Source: Pandoraea faecigallinarum
Lineage (GTDB): Bacteria > Pseudomonadota > Gammaproteobacteria > Burkholderiales > Burkholderiaceae
Assembly: GCF_001029105.3 (NCBI RefSeq)
Contig: NZ_CP011807.3
Location: 3,720,001-3,784,000, forward strand
DNA length: 64,000 nucleotides
Direction of reading: 5' to 3'
In this document: positions 35,702-44,064 of the stretch, piece after piece
How positions within the stretch are numbered: the first letter of the stretch is position 1
How the letters are laid out: the number at the start of each line of letters is the position of its first letter
Notes under the pieces: generated by a model
Databases searched by the model: none
What the model saw: only the letters and a program-made list of their open reading frames with translations
What the model was told of the DNA's origin: nothing
Position numbers and translations under genes: made by a program

Positions 35702-37252
35702 TTACCGAATGTGGGTTGCCGTTGACGAATCCCGGCTGTCGGATAGCCATGCGATGAGAATCGGTTTTTGCACTTTCCCAAGTGCGCTCTTGGGCAGGTT
35801 CTCAACAATGACAACACGGCGCGGCAATTTGAAGCGAGCGATACGTGTCGCGAGAAAGTCGAGAACGGAGGGTTGCGTGGCGGGCGCCTGCGACGTCGGA
35901 ACGACGACGGCGACCGGCACTTCACCCCATCGCTCGTCGGGCACACCGACGACCGACGCCTCCATGACGCCGGGACAGTCGACGAGCGCATTCTCGATTT
36001 CGGCCGGATAGATGTTCTCGCCGCCCGAGATGATCATGTCCTTGCTGCGGCCGACGACTTCGATGCAGCCATCGTCACGCAGCCGCGCCAGATCGCCGGA
36101 GTGGAACCAGCCGTCTTCGAAGCCGGCGTGGCCGGGGGCGCGCCAGTACTCGCGCATCACGTTCGGGGCGCGCACGAGAATTTCGCCGACGTCGCCCGGT
36201 GCGACTTCCTGCCCTGCCGCATCGACCAGACGCACTTCCACGCCCGGACACGGGCGTCCCACTGCGCCGGGATGCGCCTTCGCTTCGCCGAAACGCAGCG
36301 CGATCGACACCGGACCGGTCTCCGTTGCACCGTACACCTGACCAAGCGGAATGCCACGCGCGTGGAACGCGTCGATGGCCGACATGGGCACCACGCTCGA
36401 TCCGGCCATCACGCCGCGCAGCGACGAGAGATCCGTCGCCGCCCACATCGGGTGCGTCTGTACGGCACGCAGGGTGGCGGGCACCATCAGCGAGAGCGTC
36501 GGACGATGCCGGGCGACGTCCGCGAGCCACGCGGCCGGATCGAAGCGCGGATGCAGCGTGACACTCGCGCCGCGCAGCAGCGCCGGCAACGTCTGAATAC
36601 AGAGTCCGCCGACGTGAAACATCGGCAATGTCGACAGGACATGATCGTCGGCGCGCATGTCGTGCGACCACCAACTGGCTTCGGCGTTGGCCAGCAGTCC
36701 GGCCTGCGTGTGCAGCGCCCCTTTGGGCTCGCCGGTCGTGCCCGACGTATAGGCGAGCAACACGGGGGCATCGGCCGGCACGTCGGGATAGACGACCGGC
36801 TTGACCGAAGGCACGGCGATCAGCCCTTCGATGGGGGCGATGGCCGGCGCAGGCAAATCGGTGATGGCGTCTTGCTCCAGCGCGTCGCGAATCTGGCGGG
36901 CCGTGTCGCGATGCATGGCATCGAACCAGAGCACGCGCACGCCCGCATGGCGCACGATGGCCGCCAGTTCCGGCACCGCCAGACGGAAATTGAGCGGCAG
37001 AAAGATGGCGCCGGCCCGCGCACACGCGAACAGCAACGCCAGTTGCAGTTCGTCGTTCAGACCGAGACAGGCCACGCGCTCGCCCGGCGCAATGCGCCAC
37101 GTCTCGCGCAGATGGCCGCCAACGCGCTCGATGCGCCGCCACAACGCGGCATAGTCGGTCGTCAGGGCTTGCTCTCCAACGCCGCACCGCAGCGCCAGCC
37201 GCTCGGGCGTGGCGCGCGCGTGACAGGCAAGCGCTTCTACAAAAGGCGTCAA
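35702..37252 (-). CDS. AMP-forming CoA ligase of the catabolic operon
   Basis: A 516-residue class I adenylate-forming ligase: 'LLAYTSGTTGEPKGALHTQ' (P-loop-like A3, about 169-187), 'QVYGATETGPVSIAL' (A5), 'GWFHSGDLARLRDDGCIEVVGRSKDMIISGGENIYPAEIE' (A7-A8), and the catalytic Lys in PKSALGKVQKP (A10). It activates an organic acid as its CoA thioester. Last gene of the operon with NicX-like dioxygenase, hydrolase and ACAD-fold flavoprotein, and followed by a strong terminator. Context suggests an aromatic or heteroaromatic acid rather than a fatty acid. The substrate is inference. Confidence 0.85.
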   Translation of the reverse strand: MTPFVEALACHARATPERLALRCGVGEQALTTDYAALWRRIERVGGHLRETWRIAPGERVACLGLNDELQLALLFACARAGAIFLPLNFRLAVPELAAIVRHAGVRVLWFDAMHRDTARQIRDALEQDAITDLPAPAIAPIEGLIAVPSVKPVVYPDVPADAPVLLAYTSGTTGEPKGALHTQAGLLANAEASWWSHDMRADDHVLSTLPMFHVGGLCIQTLPALLRGASVTLHPRFDPAAWLADVARHRPTLSLMVPATLRAVQTHPMWAATDLSSLRGVMAGSSVVPMSAIDAFHARGIPLGQVYGATETGPVSIALRFGEAKAHPGAVGRPCPGVEVRLVDAAGQEVAPGDVGEILVRAPNVMREYWRAPGHAGFEDGWFHSGDLARLRDDGCIEVVGRSKDMIISGGENIYPAEIENALVDCPGVMEASVVGVPDERWGEVPVAVVVPTSQAPATQPSVLDFLATRIARFKLPRRVVIVENLPKSALGKVQKPILIAWLSDSRDSSTATHIR

Positions 37253-37375
37253 CTTGTTCTCCGTGACAAGAGAGACGGCGAGGCTATCGTCGCCGCGCCG
37301 CGTCGCTGAACCACTGACTTGCTGATGGGCTGCCGACCGAATGTCGTGCGCGCGCCGAAGGGTTGTGCAAGCGCC

Positions 37376-38620
37376 TTACTCGTCGCGCTCGCCCGGCTCA
37401 TAGAGCGCTTCGCGGCCGATGCGATCCAGGCACAGCTCGGCGGTCCAGGGCAGCATCAGCGCGCCGCAACGCGAATCGCGATACATGCGCTCGAGCGGCA
37501 GCGTCTTGAGCATCGACTGCCCCCCGCACGTGCGAATCGCGAGACGGCACAGCTCGTTGGCATTCTCCATGATCGTGTACTGCGCCGCATAGGCGCGCAG
37601 ACGCGCGTCCTTGCCGGGATCGGCCCGGCCATCCTGCAACGCCCGCAGGAACAGCGCGCGCGTCTGCTCCAGCATGATGTGCATTTGCGCGACGGCGATC
37701 TGCTTGGTCGGGTACATCCGGCGCTTGACCGGCGCCCCCATGCCTTCGGCTTCGCCGCGCAGATAGCGCACCGTGAAATCGTACGCGGCCTGCGCGATCC
37801 CCATGTACGTCGGCGCGAGCGTCATGAACATGTGCGGCCAGCGGCTGGCGGCCTGATAGTAGACGCCGCGCGGCATCAGTTGCAGCGCGTCGGCGACGAA
37901 CACGTCCTTGAAGAGCAGCGTGCGCGAGACGGTCCCGCGCATGCCGAGCGGATCCCAGTCGCCGGTGACGGTCACCCCCGGGGCGTCGCCCGGCACGGCG
38001 ATGTAGAACGTGTCCTTCATCGACAGCTCGGGTTTGTCTTCCGTGCACAGCACGCCGTAATAGTTTGACGCGCCCGAGAGCGACGCGAAGATCTTGCGGC
38101 CGTTGATCAGCCAGCCACCGTCGACCTTCGTCGCCGTCGTGCCGAACGGCGCCTTGCCGGCGGCCGCCGCGCTGCCCTCGGAGAACGGTTGTGCGTAGAT
38201 CGCGCCGTCCTGAATCACGCGCTCGAAATGATGCTTGCGGTAGCCGGCGTGTTCCGTGCGTTGCTCGGGCGTCATGTCGAGGTCGTCCGCGAGAATGCCG
38301 GTCCACATCATCGAGCAGGTGTGCATGTTGAACGTGAGCGCCGTCGCACCGCAGTGACGGCCAAGTTCGGCCGAGACCATCATGTAGGTCGCGAAGTCCG
38401 CGCCCAGACCGCCGTCTTCTTCGGGAATGCACAACTTCAGCAGGCCCGCGGCACGCATGTCGTCGTAGTTCTCGAACGGGAACGACGCTTCGCGATCCCA
38501 GCGCGCGGCGCGCGGGGCGAGCGACTCGCGTCCGACCTGTTCTGCCAGCGCCAGCAGGCGCCGCTGCTTGTCCGTGAGCGGGTAATGCTCGCCGACGATC
38601 GAAGGGGGCTGATAGGCCAC
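37376..38620 (-). CDS. acyl-CoA dehydrogenase-fold flavoprotein, probable monooxygenase
   Basis: A 414-residue protein with the full ACAD fold: N-terminal helical domain, middle beta domain ('GGWLINGRKIFASLSGASNYYGVL', 'GDWDPLGMRGTVSRTLLFKDVFV' about 221-242) and C-terminal helical bundle. The usual catalytic Glu of the YEGT motif is absent: the equivalent segment at 381-393 reads RDSRCGALMLPWT, and no Glu is seen at the alternative helix-G site (about 259-273). Loss of this base occurs in ACAD-fold flavin monooxygenases. A flavin reductase is encoded divergently (40826), which fits a two-component hydroxylase. The start is a GTG with AGGAG 6-7 nt upstream. A true dehydrogenase is not excluded. 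Confidence 0.8.
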   Translation of the reverse strand: MAYQPPSIVGEHYPLTDKQRRLLALAEQVGRESLAPRAARWDREASFPFENYDDMRAAGLLKLCIPEEDGGLGADFATYMMVSAELGRHCGATALTFNMHTCSMMWTGILADDLDMTPEQRTEHAGYRKHHFERVIQDGAIYAQPFSEGSAAAAGKAPFGTTATKVDGGWLINGRKIFASLSGASNYYGVLCTEDKPELSMKDTFYIAVPGDAPGVTVTGDWDPLGMRGTVSRTLLFKDVFVADALQLMPRGVYYQAASRWPHMFMTLAPTYMGIAQAAYDFTVRYLRGEAEGMGAPVKRRMYPTKQIAVAQMHIMLEQTRALFLRALQDGRADPGKDARLRAYAAQYTIMENANELCRLAIRTCGGQSMLKTLPLERMYRDSRCGALMLPWTAELCLDRIGREALYEPGERDE

Positions 38621-38710
38621 GGTAGTCTCCTGATGTGTTCTGGGAATGCGCTTGAGTGAGCGAAGGTGCGCCTGGGATGTCCGATGTACGCCGGGGTGTC
38701 TCGCGAGCGC

Positions 38711-39637
38711 TTATATCCGGGCGAGGAACGCCTGCACCTCGGTGTCGAATGCCGCCGCATGTGTGAGATTCATGAGATGCCCCGCGCCGGGCAGGCAGAC
38801 GTAACGCGCCTGCATGATGGCGTCGGCCATGCGCGCCATGACCTTCGGCGGTGCGTTGTTGTCGTGCTCGCCCGCGATGAGCAACACCGGCACGCTCAGG
38901 CGCGCCAGGGCCGCGCGCTGTTCGAAGCCAACGAGCGCCTGCAACGCCGCGCGATAGGCCCGCGGCGAAACGGCGCCCATCGCCTCGACGGCCAGCGCGT
39001 GCGCCTTGCTGCGCGTCGCGTCGTCCGGCTCGCCGAGCATGCCGGGCACGATCGCTTCGGCCATCTCGCGCAAGGTCTTGCCCGCGTCGAGCGGCGCGGT
39101 ACGCTGGCGCACGAACTCGCGCTGAAAATCGCCGTCCGGTTTACCGAATGCGGCAGACGTGCCGCACAGCACCAGCGCCGCCACATCGCGCGTGAACGGT
39201 GCGCCGCGCGCCATCAGTTCCTGTACGACCATGCCGCCCATACTGTGACCGACGAGCACGAAGCGCGAAGGACCCAGCGCATCGAGCAATGCCCGCAGGC
39301 TGTCGGCAAGCGCCGCCATCGTCGGCTCGGCTGGCGGGGCGCTGTCGCCATAGCCCGGCATGTCCCACGCGAGCACGCGATAGCCCGCGGCGACGAATGT
39401 CTCGAACTGTGCAGGCCAGAGGTCGCGATTCCCGCCAATGCCGTGCAGCAATACGAGCGTGATCGGCCCCTGCCCGGCCACGCGGTACGCGGGGCACGCT
39501 GGCGCAGCGGAGGACGTCGGCACGACAACGGATGAGGTTGACGATGCGGACGAAGCGAATGAAGCGCACGGAGCGCACGGAGCGGATGACGCGCACGGGA
39601 GTGAAGCGCCGGCGGCCGGCGGAGCAGGCGTCGTCAT
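38711..39637 (-). CDS. alpha/beta hydrolase (NicD-like deformylase candidate)
   Basis: A 308-residue alpha/beta hydrolase. The triad candidates are Ser132 in GHSMGG, Asp259 in AGEHDN and His287 in GAGHLMN, with the oxyanion segment LLHGIGGNRDLW at 63-74. In known pyridine pathways the NicX product N-formylmaleamate is opened by an alpha/beta hydrolase (NicD), and the 4-nt overlap with the NicX-like gene supports that role here. Other possible roles are thioesterase or enol-lactone hydrolase. The first 45 residues are an odd Cys/Ala/Ser-rich low-complexity run encoded by GAAGC-type DNA repeats, with 'YRVAGQGPITLVLLHG' beginning the real domain. A later start is possible but none is obvious. 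Confidence 0.8.
   Translation of the reverse strand: MTTPAPPAAGASLPCASSAPCAPCASFASSASSTSSVVVPTSSAAPACPAYRVAGQGPITLVLLHGIGGNRDLWPAQFETFVAAGYRVLAWDMPGYGDSAPPAEPTMAALADSLRALLDALGPSRFVLVGHSMGGMVVQELMARGAPFTRDVAALVLCGTSAAFGKPDGDFQREFVRQRTAPLDAGKTLREMAEAIVPGMLGEPDDATRSKAHALAVEAMGAVSPRAYRAALQALVGFEQRAALARLSVPVLLIAGEHDNNAPPKVMARMADAIMQARYVCLPGAGHLMNLTHAAAFDTEVQAFLARI
39536..39600. repeat. degenerate GAAGCGCACG-type repeat in the hydrolase gene
   Basis: Imperfect copies of CGGAGCGCA and GAAGCG units encode the Ala/Ser/Cys-rich N-terminus of the alpha/beta hydrolase. It behaves like the other short tandem repeats in the window. Confidence 0.6.
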
Positions 39638-40680
39638 GCGAATTCGCCCTGAAGTTGTCCGTCACGCACGACAACGTCGCCGTCGAGCGCGATCGTGCAT
39701 TTGCGTAACGGCAAATCGAAGTGACCCAGCGTGTGGCGCCCTGCCACCTCGTTGGCCCCCGTCGAATAGAGGAAGTTGCCCGCAAAGGCGCGCTGTTCCG
39801 TGCCGTTGCAATCGCGCTTGTCGTAGCAGGCGAGCGCATCCCAGCGCGCACGCGGGTTCAGGCCGAAGCCGACGTGCGAGACGGCGTAGGCCTCGCGGTC
39901 TGCCCACGCGGAAAAATAGTCGCGCATGAGGTCGACGTCGACGCCCTCGCCGTCGATCGCGACGACGTAATCGTCTTCGACGGTAAGCGCAACGCGCTCA
40001 CGCAGGTACTGCTTGAAGGTGAGATTGATGTCGCCGGGCGCGAGGACGAGTTGCCCGTTCACGCTGTGCGCGGCAGGAAATGCCAGCGCAAGACCGCCAG
40101 GCCAATGCGCCACCTGACCAGGTTTGGCGCACCACCCCCATACACCGCCCACTCGCGCCTCGCGCAGTCCGATGCGCAGGTCGGTGCCCGCCGCGGACGT
40201 CACGTGCATTTGTGCTGCACCGCGCAAACGCTTGATGGCCGCGCGCACTTTCGGCTCAAGGGCCGGGTCCGTCGCGCACCGCTCCAGAATCTCGGGATGC
40301 TCGTTCGAGACCATCAGCACGCGCGCGCCGCCGCCAAGGATTTCCGGCAGTTCGGGCGCGTGCAACAAGCCTTCGACGGTACAGTCGACCACCAGCGTTG
40401 CCGTTCTGAGCGCCGCCACGACGGGAGCCAGTTGACCCAGTGCGTCGCTCGCGCCGGTGGAGCGCACGGGCACCGGGGCCTGCACGCGCGGGCTCGGCAC
40501 CACCAGCCGGAACGGCCTTGCGCCAAGCGACTCCGCGGCCAGTTGCGCTAATTCCACGTTGACAGGCCGGGATTGCGTTTCGGCTACAATCGCCACCACG
40601 TCGCCGGGCCGTATGTCGCAGCGCCGCAAAGTCTCGGCAAATACATCGATCCACTTATGCTCGATTCGCTCGATCAGCAT
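39634..40680 (-). CDS. NicX-type ring-cleaving dioxygenase
   Basis: A 348-residue member of the aminopeptidase-T-like family that includes NicX, the mononuclear Fe(II) 2,5-dihydroxypyridine 5,6-dioxygenase. Family segments include 'WPGGLALAFPAAHSVNGQLVLAPGDI', 'YLRERVALTVEDDYVVAIDG', and 'YAVSHVGFGLNPRARWDAL', with 'RHTLGHFDLPLRKC' near the C-terminus. His269, His320 and Asp322 occupy the places of the NicX iron ligands (His265/His318/Asp320 in the Pseudomonas enzyme, from memory). First gene of the leftward operon, with AGGAG five nt before the ATG. No nicotinate hydroxylase or 6-hydroxynicotinate monooxygenase gene is nearby, so the ring substrate may differ. Confidence 0.82.
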   Translation of the reverse strand: MLIERIEHKWIDVFAETLRRCDIRPGDVVAIVAETQSRPVNVELAQLAAESLGARPFRLVVPSPRVQAPVPVRSTGASDALGQLAPVVAALRTATLVVDCTVEGLLHAPELPEILGGGARVLMVSNEHPEILERCATDPALEPKVRAAIKRLRGAAQMHVTSAAGTDLRIGLREARVGGVWGWCAKPGQVAHWPGGLALAFPAAHSVNGQLVLAPGDINLTFKQYLRERVALTVEDDYVVAIDGEGVDVDLMRDYFSAWADREAYAVSHVGFGLNPRARWDALACYDKRDCNGTEQRAFAGNFLYSTGANEVAGRHTLGHFDLPLRKCTIALDGDVVVRDGQLQGEFA

Positions 40681-40768
40681 ATCGTCTCCTGAGCGCCTGA
40701 CCCTTGCGCCCCTGCTGGGCTCCGTTGGCCATCACGCGTCTTGTCGATCTGTCGTTCGTGCCATAGTA

Positions 40769-40782
40769 TATGAATATTCATA
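40769..40782. promoter_or_regulatory. 14-bp palindrome, MarR operator candidate
   Basis: TATGAATATTCATA is a perfect palindrome in the 145-nt gap between the divergent NicX-like and flavin reductase genes. MarR-family repressors bind such AT-rich palindromes, and a MarR gene is the second gene on the right. It probably controls both operons. Confidence 0.65.
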
Positions 40783-40825
40783 CAAATCAACCCGATCAAA
40801 TTAGCCGGACGGGAGTGCAGGGAAA

Positions 40826-41344
40826 GTGAACGCCAAACGCGCCGCAACGCCGGATTTCGACAGCACGGCTTTTCGCAATGCACTGGGTCAGTTTGCGACC
40901 GGGGTCACGGTGATCACCACCCGAGCCGAGGACGGTTCGCTCATCGGCATTACCGCGAGTTCGTTCAATTCGGTCTCGCTCACGCCTCCGCTCATCCTGT
41001 GGAGCCTCGCCACGCGTGCCGGCAGCATGCCCGTCTTCCGTGAAAATACGCACTACGTCGTGAATGTGCTCGCCGCCGATCAGCTCGACATCTGCAAGCG
41101 CTTTGCAACGATGAAGGGCGACCGGTTCGCGGGGGTGCCGTATACGCTGTCCGCCTCCGGAACGCCGGTTCTCGAAGGGGCGCTGGCCTGGTTCGAATGC
41201 CACAACCGCAGTCGTTACGACGAAGGCGATCACGTCATCTTCGTGGGCGAGGTCGAGCGTTGCGGCGTACACGCGCAAGCCTCGGATCGCATGCCGCTGA
41301 TCTTTCACGCCGGCGGCTTTCACAAACCGCAGTCGCTGGGCTAA
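40826..41344 (+). CDS. flavin reductase (HpaC-like)
   Basis: A 172-residue FMN-binding split-barrel reductase: 'FRNALGQFATGVTVITTRAEDGSLIGITASSFNSVSLTPPLILWSL' at the N-terminus and 'GALAWFECHNRSRYDEGDHVIFVGEVE' in the second half, with the terminal GGFHKP. Such enzymes supply reduced FAD or FMN to a partner monooxygenase. The divergent ACAD-fold flavoprotein is the obvious partner. The start is a GTG behind AGGGAAA. Nine nt downstream of its stop the MarR gene begins. Confidence 0.88.
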   Translation: MNAKRAATPDFDSTAFRNALGQFATGVTVITTRAEDGSLIGITASSFNSVSLTPPLILWSLATRAGSMPVFRENTHYVVNVLAADQLDICKRFATMKGDRFAGVPYTLSASGTPVLEGALAWFECHNRSRYDEGDHVIFVGEVERCGVHAQASDRMPLIFHAGGFHKPQSLG

Positions 41345-41352
41345 GACGCGTC

Positions 41353-41817
41353 ATGTCTGCCACGCGATCCGCTTCGGGTACGCCGTTCGTCGACGATTAT
41401 CTGGCGTACCTGCTTGCCCGAGCGAGCGCGCTCGTGTCCGACGAATTTCACCGCGAAGTCGCTGCGGCCGGTCTCGGCGTGCTGGAGTGGCGTGTGCTCG
41501 CCACGCTCTCGGACACCCGGGCGCGTACCGTCAATCAGTTGGCGGACATCGTGCTCGCCAAGCAGCCGACCGTCACCAAGGTCATCGACCGTCTCGAAGC
41601 ATCGGGTTACGTGGTGCGTGGCGAGAGCGCGACTGACCGGCGTCAGTCGCTCGTCTCGCTCACCGATGCGGGCGTCGCCCATGTTGCCCCGCTGCTGGAG
41701 AGCGCCCGCCGTCACGAAGCGCGCGTGCTTGCGCGATTCGGCGAGGCGCAGTCGGCACAACTCAAGGACGCCCTGCGCGAACTCATCCATCAGATGACGC
41801 ATCGCCGGTCGCTTTAA
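41353..41817 (+). CDS. MarR family transcriptional regulator
   Basis: A 154-residue MarR protein: winged helix about residues 35-110 ('VLEWRVLATLSDTRARTVNQLADIVLAKQPTVTKVIDRLEASGYVVRG', wing 'ATDRRQSLVSLTDAG'). MarR members control HpaBC-type and nicotinate or picolinate clusters (HpaR, NicR, PicR), so it likely represses the divergent catabolic operon through the 40769-40782 palindrome and is relieved by an aromatic ligand. Cotranscribed with the flavin reductase (8-nt gap). Confidence 0.92.
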   Translation: MSATRSASGTPFVDDYLAYLLARASALVSDEFHREVAAAGLGVLEWRVLATLSDTRARTVNQLADIVLAKQPTVTKVIDRLEASGYVVRGESATDRRQSLVSLTDAGVAHVAPLLESARRHEARVLARFGEAQSAQLKDALRELIHQMTHRRSL

Positions 41818-42061
41818 CGCTGCCGCCAGTCCCCGCCCGGCGCCTTACGCCCGACCGCGCCGCCGAATTCCGATGAACTCGCATCGAATTCGACCAATTT
41901 CTGGAAAATTAAAATAATCCACCGATAATCCGGCAAAATCGCTTGCCGAATTTCAATCCGACGTTTCACGCCATTCGAATACGCAAGCACCTGCGGCGAG
42001 GAATTTCCTAAACTATGTGGGATTTTTCCTTTCATGAATCGCCCTCGCAAGGCGCTTGCGT

Positions 42062-42739
42062 ATGAACGTTTCGAACGCTGCGGATAGCCCCGCGGACCGT
42101 CCCCGCACGCACGAGCGTCGCGTATGGGATATCAGTGCACCGCTGAGTGCCGACACGCCCGTGTGGCCGGGCGACACACCGCTTACCGAGGCTCCCGTCT
42201 GGCAGATCGGCCCGGGCTGCCCCGTCAACGTGGGGCGCGTCACCCTCTCGCCGCATACCGGTGCGCACGCCGACGCGCCACGTCATTACGACGACGAAGG
42301 GGCATGCATCGGCGAAGTCGATCTTCTGACGTATCTGGGGCCGTGCCGCGTCATCCATTGCATCGGCGCGTCGCCGGCGGTCACTCCCGAGATGGTCGAA
42401 GCGCATCTGAAGGATGTGCCCTCGCGCGTGCTGCTGCGCACCTATGCACAGGCGCCGGTATCGCGCTGGAACAGCGCGTTCTGTGCCGTGGCCCCCGCCA
42501 CCATCGATCTGCTCGCCTCGCACGGCGTGACGCTCGTGGGCATCGACACGCCGTCGCTCGATCCGCAGCAGAGCAAGACGATGGACGCGCACCACCGCAT
42601 TCGCGCGCATCGCATGGCGATTCTCGAAGGGTTGGTGCTCGATGCCATCGAGCCTGCCGATTACGAACTCATTGCGCTGCCGCTGAAGTTCATGCGGCTC
42701 GACGCCAGCCCCGTTCGCGCCGTGCTGCGTTCGCTCTGA
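42062..42739 (+). CDS. kynB: kynurenine formamidase
   Basis: A 225-residue metal-dependent cyclase-family hydrolase that converts N-formyl-L-kynurenine to L-kynurenine and formate. The metal motif [12 protein letters not shown] is at about 64-75, preceded by '[19 protein letters not shown]' and followed by '[24 protein letters not shown]'. The ATG at 42062 follows a weak AAGG; a TTG two codons upstream is less likely. It heads a kynB-kynU-kynA operon. The 244-nt gap upstream is AT-rich and probably holds the operon promoter, but no clear site was found. Confidence 0.94.
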   Translation: MNVSNAADSPADRPRTHERRVWDISAPLSADTPVWPGDTPLTEAPVWQIGPGCPVNVGRVTLSPHTGAHADAPRHYDDEGACIGEVDLLTYLGPCRVIHCIGASPAVTPEMVEAHLKDVPSRVLLRTYAQAPVSRWNSAFCAVAPATIDLLASHGVTLVGIDTPSLDPQQSKTMDAHHRIRAHRMAILEGLVLDAIEPADYELIALPLKFMRLDASPVRAVLRSL

Positions 42740-42794
42740 ACGTCGCGGCACGCCCGCTTCTTTTCATCGTTTCCCTTACCAACCAACGCAAACC

Positions 42795-44048
42795 ATGACG
42801 TCTTCTCGCAACGATTGTCTGGCCCTCGACGCGGCCGATCCGCTTGCCCCGTTGCGCGCGCAGTTCGACCTGCCGCCGGGCGTGATTTACCTTGACGGCA
42901 ACTCGCTGGGCGCGCGTCCCATTGCGTCGGCCAAGCGCGCACAGGAAGTGATTACGAGCGAATGGGGTGTCGGCCTCATTCGCAGCTGGAACGAAGCCGA
43001 CTGGTTCGCGCTGCCGCGCACGCTGGGCGATGCGCTGGCCCCCATCGTGGGCGCGGGCAAGGGCGAAGTCGTGGTGACGGACACCACGTCGAGCAACCTC
43101 TTCAAGGTGATGGCCGCCGCGCTCGACGCACAGCGCGTGCGTGCGCCGCAACGCAAGGTCGTCGTCTCCGAGCGCAGCAACTTCCCGACCGACCTGTATA
43201 TCGTGCAGGGGCTCACGCGTTTGCTCGACGACGGCTACTCGCTGCGTCTGATCGATTCGCCGGACGAATTGCAGAGCGCCCTGGGCGACGATGTCGCCGT
43301 GGTCCTGCTCACGCATGTGAACTACCGCACGGGCGCGATGTACGACATGGCCGCGCGCACGGCCGAAATTCACGCATCGGGCGCATTGGCCGTATGGGAT
43401 CTGTGCCACTCCGCCGGTGCGGTGCCGGTCGACCTGAACGGCGCGAACGCGGACTACGCGGTCGGCTGCACCTACAAGTACCTGAACGGCGGCCCCGGTT
43501 CGCCGGCTTTCGTGTGGGTCAACAAGAAGCATCAGGACACGTTCTGGCAACCGCTCTCGGGCTGGTGGGGCCATCGCGCCCCGTTCGCGATGACGCCGGA
43601 ATACACGCCGGACGACGGTATCGGGCGCTACCTGTGCGGCACGCAGCCGATCGTCTCGCTCTCGCTCGTGCAGTGCGGCCTGGACATCTTTGCGCAGACG
43701 TCGATGCAGGCGCTGCGTCGCAAGTCGCTGGCCCTCACGGATCTGTTCATCGAACTGGTGGAATCGCGTTGCGCCGAATTCCCGCTCACGCTCGTGACGC
43801 CGCGCGACCATGCGGCACGCGGATCGCAGGTGAGTTTCGAGCATCCGGAGGGCTTTGCGGTGATTCAGGCGCTGATCGCGCGTGGCGTGATCGGCGACTA
43901 TCGCGAGCCGCGCATCATGCGTTTCGGCATGACGCCGCTGTACACGAGCTTTGCCGACGTGTGGGATTCGGTCGAGATTCTGCGTGACGTGCTGAGCACG
44001 GGGTCGTGGGACAAGCCCGAGTTTCATCGTCGTGGCGCGGTGACCTGA
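42795..44048 (+). CDS. kynU: kynureninase
   Basis: A 417-residue fold-type I PLP enzyme that cleaves L-kynurenine to anthranilate and L-alanine. The PLP lysine is Lys228 in [15 protein letters not shown]. Other family segments are '[12 protein letters not shown]', '[12 protein letters not shown]', '[15 protein letters not shown]' and '[11 protein letters not shown]'. It lies 55 nt after kynB and 16 nt before kynA. Its product anthranilate is a possible input for the neighbouring CoA-ligase operon, which is speculation. Confidence 0.96.
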   Translation: MTSSRNDCLALDAADPLAPLRAQFDLPPGVIYLDGNSLGARPIASAKRAQEVITSEWGVGLIRSWNEADWFALPRTLGDALAPIVGAGKGEVVVTDTTSSNLFKVMAAALDAQRVRAPQRKVVVSERSNFPTDLYIVQGLTRLLDDGYSLRLIDSPDELQSALGDDVAVVLLTHVNYRTGAMYDMAARTAEIHASGALAVWDLCHSAGAVPVDLNGANADYAVGCTYKYLNGGPGSPAFVWVNKKHQDTFWQPLSGWWGHRAPFAMTPEYTPDDGIGRYLCGTQPIVSLSLVQCGLDIFAQTSMQALRRKSLALTDLFIELVESRCAEFPLTLVTPRDHAARGSQVSFEHPEGFAVIQALIARGVIGDYREPRIMRFGMTPLYTSFADVWDSVEILRDVLSTGSWDKPEFHRRGAVT

Positions 44049-44064
44049 GCGAGGAGCTGTCAGT

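Noticed and set aside
40457..40804. Plus-strand frame running into the NicX/flavin-reductase gap
   Set aside because: It is antisense to the NicX-like gene for most of its length, has no motif, and crosses the regulatory palindrome.
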